Part shown: positions 6,200 through 9,247 of the stretch, piece after piece
Layout of the letters: every line of letters begins with the position of its first letter
Position numbering within the stretch: position 1 is the first letter of the stretch
Assembly: GCA_035508795.1 (NCBI GenBank)
Contig: DATJMJ010000100.1
Location: 1 to 9,247, forward strand
DNA from: DATJMJ01 sp035508795
GTDB lineage: Bacteria; Actinomycetota; Acidimicrobiia; Acidimicrobiales; Palsa-688
DNA: 9,247 bases
Reading direction: 5' to 3'
Notes under the pieces: model-generated
Seen by the model: only the letters and a program-made list of their open reading frames with translations
Databases searched by the model: none
Told to the model about the DNA's origin: nothing
Position numbers and translations under genes: made by a program

Positions 6200-7224
6200 T
6201 GGCACCACCGAACATGTTCGAGGCTGACATCGACCAGGAGCCGGCGGCCCTGCGGGCCTTCGCCTCGGCCCGCCTGCCCGGCGAGCTCGGCCAGCTCGAC
6301 CTCGACGGCTACGACCGCATCGTCCTTACCGGCATGGGCGCCTCTCATTTCGCCGCCCGCCACAGCTGGCTGTCGCTCATTTCGGAGGGCCGGCCGGCAT
6401 GGTGGGTCAGCACCGCCGAGCTGCTCGGGGCGCCCGAGCTGCTCTCGGGGCGCGTCCTCGTTTGGGCGACTTCACAATCCGGTGAGAGCGGCGAGGTGGT
6501 CGCTCTTTTGGAGCGCGGCCGCACGTCGCGGACCGCGACGCTGCTCGCCACCACCAACGTCCCCACCAGTACCCTCGGCCGGGCGGCGGACGTCGTCGTC
6601 GCCCTTGCCTTCGGCGAGGAAGCAGCAGTGAGCACCAAGAGCTACATATCGACTTTGGCGGCTCATTACCGGGCGCTCAACGCCCTGCGTCACGGCGACG
6701 ACGCCCCAGCCGTGGAGCGCATCGCGGCTGTCGCCGACCAGCTGGAAGGTTTCCGGCCGGATCTCGGCGCTTTTGCCGCTCGCGCGCTCGGGCTGCCTTC
6801 GCAACGCTTTGCCTTTATTGGCACGACGGCAACCCTGGAGAACGCGCTCATCGGGGCGCTCCTGTCGAAAGAAGTCGCCAAGCTCCCCGCCGAGGGCTAC
6901 CTCGCCGGAGAGTTCCGGCACGGCCCGATAGAGCTGGCAGGGCCCGGGCTCGTCGCGGTCGTCTTCGGCACGGGGACCGACGACAAGTCGCTGTCCGGCC
7001 TTGCGCTCGAACTTGTGCGCAGCGAGGCGCTCCTCCTGCCTGTGGACACCGCGACAGCCGTGCCTTTGTCGTCGTGGGCGGTCGCCACGGGAGCACCCGA
7101 TGGCCTTGGCCGGTCGGCGTGCGGGGCGAAACTTGCCCAGCTGCTGGCCGGCAAATTGGCGCGAGCCCGCGGGATCGAGCCCGGAGAGTTCCGTTTCGGC
7201 CAAAAGGTCACGGCCTCGATCTGA
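6199..7224 (+). CDS. SIS-domain sugar-phosphate isomerase/deaminase (AgaS/GlmS-isomerase-like)
   Basis: This 341-residue cytoplasmic enzyme has two SIS domains and resembles the isomerase half of GlmS without the glutaminase domain. Visible motifs are VLTGMGASHFAA (42-53), the phosphate-binding loop ATSQSGESGEV (90-100), AVSTKSY (143-149), SKEVAKLPAEGYLAGEFRHGP (223-243) and the C-terminal FGQKVT (333-338). Compared with E. coli GlmS as I recall it, the catalytic Glu (E225 here) and the His of 'HGP' (H241) are kept. The Thr of SQSGET is Ser, and the Lys three residues before the Glu is Leu. Stand-alone members of this type deaminate or isomerise amino-sugar phosphates (AgaS, NagB-II) or cleave fructosamine phosphates (FrlB). 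The N terminus (FEADIDQEPAALRAF) fits this class. The GTG start is supported by a strong ribosome-binding site and overlaps the regulator stop. A true GlmS is excluded because the N-terminal Cys amidotransferase domain is missing. Confidence 0.88.
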   Translation: MAPPNMFEADIDQEPAALRAFASARLPGELGQLDLDGYDRIVLTGMGASHFAARHSWLSLISEGRPAWWVSTAELLGAPELLSGRVLVWATSQSGESGEVVALLERGRTSRTATLLATTNVPTSTLGRAADVVVALAFGEEAAVSTKSYISTLAAHYRALNALRHGDDAPAVERIAAVADQLEGFRPDLGAFAARALGLPSQRFAFIGTTATLENALIGALLSKEVAKLPAEGYLAGEFRHGPIELAGPGLVAVVFGTGTDDKSLSGLALELVRSEALLLPVDTATAVPLSSWAVATGAPDGLGRSACGAKLAQLLAGKLARARGIEPGEFRFGQKVTASI

Positions 7225-7244
7225 CACGGCCGGCCCGGGTGGAG

Positions 7245-8231
7245 CTAATTGGCGCCGCCGGCCTCCATCGGCTGGCCGAGGACGCAAGCTCCTATCGCGC
7301 CCGCGAGGTCGCCGAGCTCGGACCCCACCACTTCGAGCTCGCCGCCGAAGCCAGGGCTTCGCTCGAACTCCGCTCTCATCCCCTTGGCGAAGTAGGGCAA
7401 AAAACGGCTCACGCTCCCGCACAGCACGACCCGTTCGGGGCTGTAAGCGACGTTCAATAATTCCAGTCCCCGCCCCAAGGCGTGGCCGTACTCGATGGCA
7501 ACGGCTTCCAGGTCCGCGTCCCCCTCCTCGAGGCGCGCGTAGGCGGTGCTCAGGTCTGAAATGCCGGCTGCCTGCTTGAAGCCGGACTCGAGGGCACTGC
7601 GGCAGGCCGTCGTTTCCCAGCACCCGGTCAAACCGCAGTAACAACGCTCCCCACCGGGGAGCACCGGGAGGTGGCCGCACTCGGGGTGCTGGCCAAAACG
7701 GTCGCGGAACGGCTGCCCGTCCACCAAGAAGGCAGCGCCGATGCCGGTGCCGAGCGTCACCGCCAGTAGCCGACCGCAGCCACGCCCTGCGCCGTAGTGG
7801 TACTCGCCGAGAGCGGCCGCCACTGCGTCGTTGTCGATCGCCACCGGGGCACCGAGCTCCGCGGCGAGCTCGCCGACAAGGTCGAACCCGGAAAACTGCG
7901 GCAGGGTCGCCCAGTTTCGGACGACGCCGTCGGGCATGGTCACCGGACCACTTGCCCCTATGCCGACTCGCGCCAACCGGTGGCCATCGGGTACGAGCCG
8001 GCGGAGGGCCCGGGCCATGCGACGGGTGCGGTCAGCTTGCCCACCGGCCCCGAGCTGAGCGGTGGGCATGCCGGACTGAGCGAGCAAGTGACCTCCCGAG
8101 ACGACGACGAAGCGGGATCCCGTACCACCGAGGTCCACACCTCCGGCCACGGCCCCGCCGGCGGTCCCCACGGCACCGGCGGCTACCGTCCTCGAAAGCG
8201 CGCCATGGCTCCCGACAGGACGCTCAGGCAT
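7245..8231 (-). CDS. ROK-family sugar kinase
   Basis: This 328-residue cytoplasmic kinase probably phosphorylates the imported sugar with ATP. It has the phosphate-1 loop GGVDLGGTGSRFVV (30-43), the catalytic aspartate region AIDNDAVAAALGEYHYGAG (131-149, D135), the second ATP loop VTLGTGIGAAF (158-168), and the ROK zinc site: ECGH (184-187, H187) followed by CYCGLTGCWE (197-206; C197, C199, C204). No N-terminal winged helix is present, so it is a kinase rather than a NagC/Mlc-type repressor. Glucokinase, N-acetylglucosamine, N-acetylmannosamine and fructokinase activities all occur in the family and cannot be told apart here. It converges on the SIS gene with a 20-bp gap. The start is uncertain: ATG 8231 has no evident ribosome-binding site, and the first about 30 residues are Ala/Gly-rich. 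In-frame GTGs at 8171, 8150 and 8138 are alternatives; the last would cut into the phosphate loop. Confidence 0.92.
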   Translation of the reverse strand: MPERPVGSHGALSRTVAAGAVGTAGGAVAGGVDLGGTGSRFVVVSGGHLLAQSGMPTAQLGAGGQADRTRRMARALRRLVPDGHRLARVGIGASGPVTMPDGVVRNWATLPQFSGFDLVGELAAELGAPVAIDNDAVAAALGEYHYGAGRGCGRLLAVTLGTGIGAAFLVDGQPFRDRFGQHPECGHLPVLPGGERCYCGLTGCWETTACRSALESGFKQAAGISDLSTAYARLEEGDADLEAVAIEYGHALGRGLELLNVAYSPERVVLCGSVSRFLPYFAKGMRAEFERSPGFGGELEVVGSELGDLAGAIGACVLGQPMEAGGAN

Positions 8232-8312
8232 GGAGGCCGATGCTACGGCGCCATGTGAAAAAGGTGCCGGGGCCAGTGGGCGCGATGGTCCGGTTGGGGT
8301 ACCGTCGCGGCA

Positions 8313-8810
8313 GTGGTGAACAGCAGCCCCGTCAACGCCCTGGGTAATGGCGCCACGTGGATGGCGCCGTCGCCGCGGCTGTGGCAGATGCGATGCGTCG
8401 AGGTCGGGCTGGTCACCACGGTGATTACCGCGGTCCTGGCAGCGGCGGGGGCGGCAAATGGTTCGGCCGGTTTGATGATCTCGGCCGCAGCCGTGTTCGT
8501 CGCCGGCGCTGCCCTGCTGTACCCCGTTTACCGCCGGTACCGCGCTTGGCGCTACAGGGAGCGCGAAGACGACCTCGTGGTGGCGCGCGGCGTAATGTTC
8601 CGCAGGCAGTCGGTAGTGCCGTACGGGCGGATGCAGTTCGTCGACGTCACAGCCGGCCCCGTGGAGAGGTTTTTCAAGCTGGCGACGGTCAAGCTCCATA
8701 CCGCGGCAGCTGCCAGCGACGCCAGGATCCCGGGGCTCGAACAGGCAGAGGCGGCACGGTTGCGGGACCGCCTTGCCGAGCTCGGGGAGGCACGGGCGGC
8801 AGGGCTTTGA
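8313..8810 (+). CDS. YdbS-like bacterial PH-domain (bPH2) membrane protein
   Basis: This 165-residue protein has two hydrophobic segments (about 29-49 and 53-71) followed by a cytoplasmic bacterial pleckstrin-homology domain of the bPH2 (DUF304) type. The family signature is clear: WRYREREDDLVVARGVMFRR (79-98), VVPYGRMQFVDVTAGPVERF (101-120) and a TVKLHTAAAASDARIPGL stretch (125-142). Its biochemical role is not established; family members sit in the membrane and usually occur as a small YdbS-like gene followed by a larger YdbT-like one, as here. The first possible start is GTG 8313 with a GGGG about 13 bp upstream. The ATG at 8361, just before the conserved PRLWQMR segment, is an equally plausible start. 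The stop overlaps the next start as TTGA. Confidence 0.86.
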   Translation: MVNSSPVNALGNGATWMAPSPRLWQMRCVEVGLVTTVITAVLAAAGAANGSAGLMISAAAVFVAGAALLYPVYRRYRAWRYREREDDLVVARGVMFRRQSVVPYGRMQFVDVTAGPVERFFKLATVKLHTAAAASDARIPGLEQAEAARLRDRLAELGEARAAGL

Positions 8811-8817
8811 AAAGCCC
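8802..8817 (+). other. Hairpin enclosing the stop/start overlap of the two PH-domain genes
   Basis: GGGCTT (8802-8807) and AAGCCC (8812-8817) can pair as a perfect 6-bp stem around a TGAA loop (8808-8811). The stop TGA (8808-8810) of the first gene lies in the loop and the TTG start (8807-8809) of the second spans stem and loop. As mRNA this could limit independent initiation and make translation of the second gene depend on ribosomes finishing the first. There is no U-tract, so a terminator is unlikely. Confidence 0.5.
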
Positions 8818-9247
8818 GGACGGCCCGAGCGGGGGCTGGGCGGCTGCGCAACCCACCGTCGTCTGGCACCGCCTCCACCCCTTGACGCCGGCGGTGGGGG
8901 GCGGGCGCTCCATCATCCTCATGGCCGTCATTACGACCGAGCAGGCAGTGCTCAAGCAACCGTTCTCTGATACGCCGCTGCTCATCGTGCTGGGCGCGCT
9001 CGCTCTCACGGCCGTACTGACCGGGACTGTGAAGTACATGGTCACGAGGTGGGCGCTCGACGGGCCGACGCTACGGATCGAAACAGGTTTGCTGAGGCGC
9101 GACGCCCGCAAGCTGCCCCTCGCCCGCATCCAGGCGGTCGACGTGGTGAAGCCTTTCCTGGCCAGGACGATGGGGCTGGCCGAACTGCGTGTCCGCCTCG
9201 CCGGCTCGGGCCGGGCAGGGGGGCGTCTCGCCTACCTTTCCGAACCG
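8807..9247 (+). CDS. YdbT-like bacterial PH-domain membrane protein, N-terminal part
   Basis: An open frame of 147 codons runs without a stop to the right edge of the window. After a variable start comes VVWHRLHPLTPA (18-29), the usual opening of YdbT-like proteins. A weakly hydrophobic stretch (about 34-44) and a strong membrane segment (about 57-79, LLIVLGALALTAVLTG) follow. The first bPH2 domain then begins: RWALDGPTLRIETGLLRRDA (81-100), KLPLARIQAVDVVKPFLAR (102-120), TMGLAELRVRLAG (121-133). Full-length relatives carry further PH domains and membrane segments, so most of the gene lies outside. The start is inferred as TTG 8807, which overlaps the upstream stop (TTGA). No other ATG, GTG or TTG was found in frame in the sequence immediately upstream, and the conserved HRLHP segment requires a start this early. 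Coupling with the preceding gene suggests the two proteins act together. Confidence 0.85.
   Translation, partial: MKSPDGPSGGWAAAQPTVVWHRLHPLTPAVGGGRSIILMAVITTEQAVLKQPFSDTPLLIVLGALALTAVLTGTVKYMVTRWALDGPTLRIETGLLRRDARKLPLARIQAVDVVKPFLARTMGLAELRVRLAGSGRAGGRLAYLSEP

Noticed and set aside
7228..7263. Inverted repeat GGCCGGC...GCCGGCC between the convergent SIS and ROK genes as a terminator
   Set aside because: The stem is only 7 bp with a 22-nt loop, has no T-tract, and extends into the ROK coding end. In such GC-rich DNA this pairing is expected by chance.
8232..8699. N-terminal extension of the ROK kinase across the upstream region and the YdbS-like gene
   Set aside because: It covers the opposite-strand PH-domain gene and shows no ROK features. 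The kinase fold begins after residue 28 of the chosen start.

Overview
The window is GC-rich, densely packed bacterial DNA with many GTG/TTG starts and stop/start overlaps. Gene content suggests a high-GC actinobacterium: a split glycolate oxidase, a sugar ABC importer with no ATPase gene of its own, and a pair of bacterial PH-domain membrane proteins. Acidimicrobiia is possible but is only a guess. I saw no tRNA, rRNA, CRISPR array, insertion sequence or phage gene.

Layout. (1) 1-1440, plus strand: the 3' end of glcE and a complete glcF, two subunits of glycolate oxidase. (2) 1433-1795, minus strand: a single-domain STAS protein of the anti-sigma-factor-antagonist type, convergent with glcF and overlapping it by 8 bp. 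(3) 1844-5001, minus strand: a sugar ABC importer operon transcribed as binding protein, MalF-type permease, MalG-type permease. (4) 5002-5338: a 337-bp divergent control region with a good promoter candidate for the transporter, a weaker one for the regulator, and four copies of the hexamer CTGATC/GATCAG touching both. (5) 5339-7224, plus strand: a DeoR/GlpR-type regulator and a SIS-domain sugar-phosphate isomerase or deaminase, joined by a TAGTG stop/start overlap. (6) 7245-8231, minus strand: a ROK-family sugar kinase convergent with the SIS gene. (7) 8313-9247, plus strand: a YdbS-like PH-domain membrane protein, then the start of a YdbT-like partner that runs off the window.

How the genes fit together. 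Sections 3-6 read as one carbohydrate module. The secreted binding protein captures a sugar and the two permeases import it, presumably driven by a shared MsiK/MsmX-type ATPase encoded elsewhere. The ROK kinase phosphorylates the sugar and the SIS enzyme isomerises or deaminates the sugar phosphate. The DeoR protein, which senses phosphosugars in known members, probably represses both divergent promoters. The SIS and ROK families together point towards an amino sugar or a glycated amine, but the substrate cannot be read from sequence. The glycolate oxidase and PH-domain genes look like unrelated neighbours.

Nothing here is clearly a new kind of system. The points most worth a second look are the binding protein without a lipobox, the shared hexamer cluster, the unassigned substrate of the module, and a hairpin holding the stop and start codons of the two PH-domain genes.
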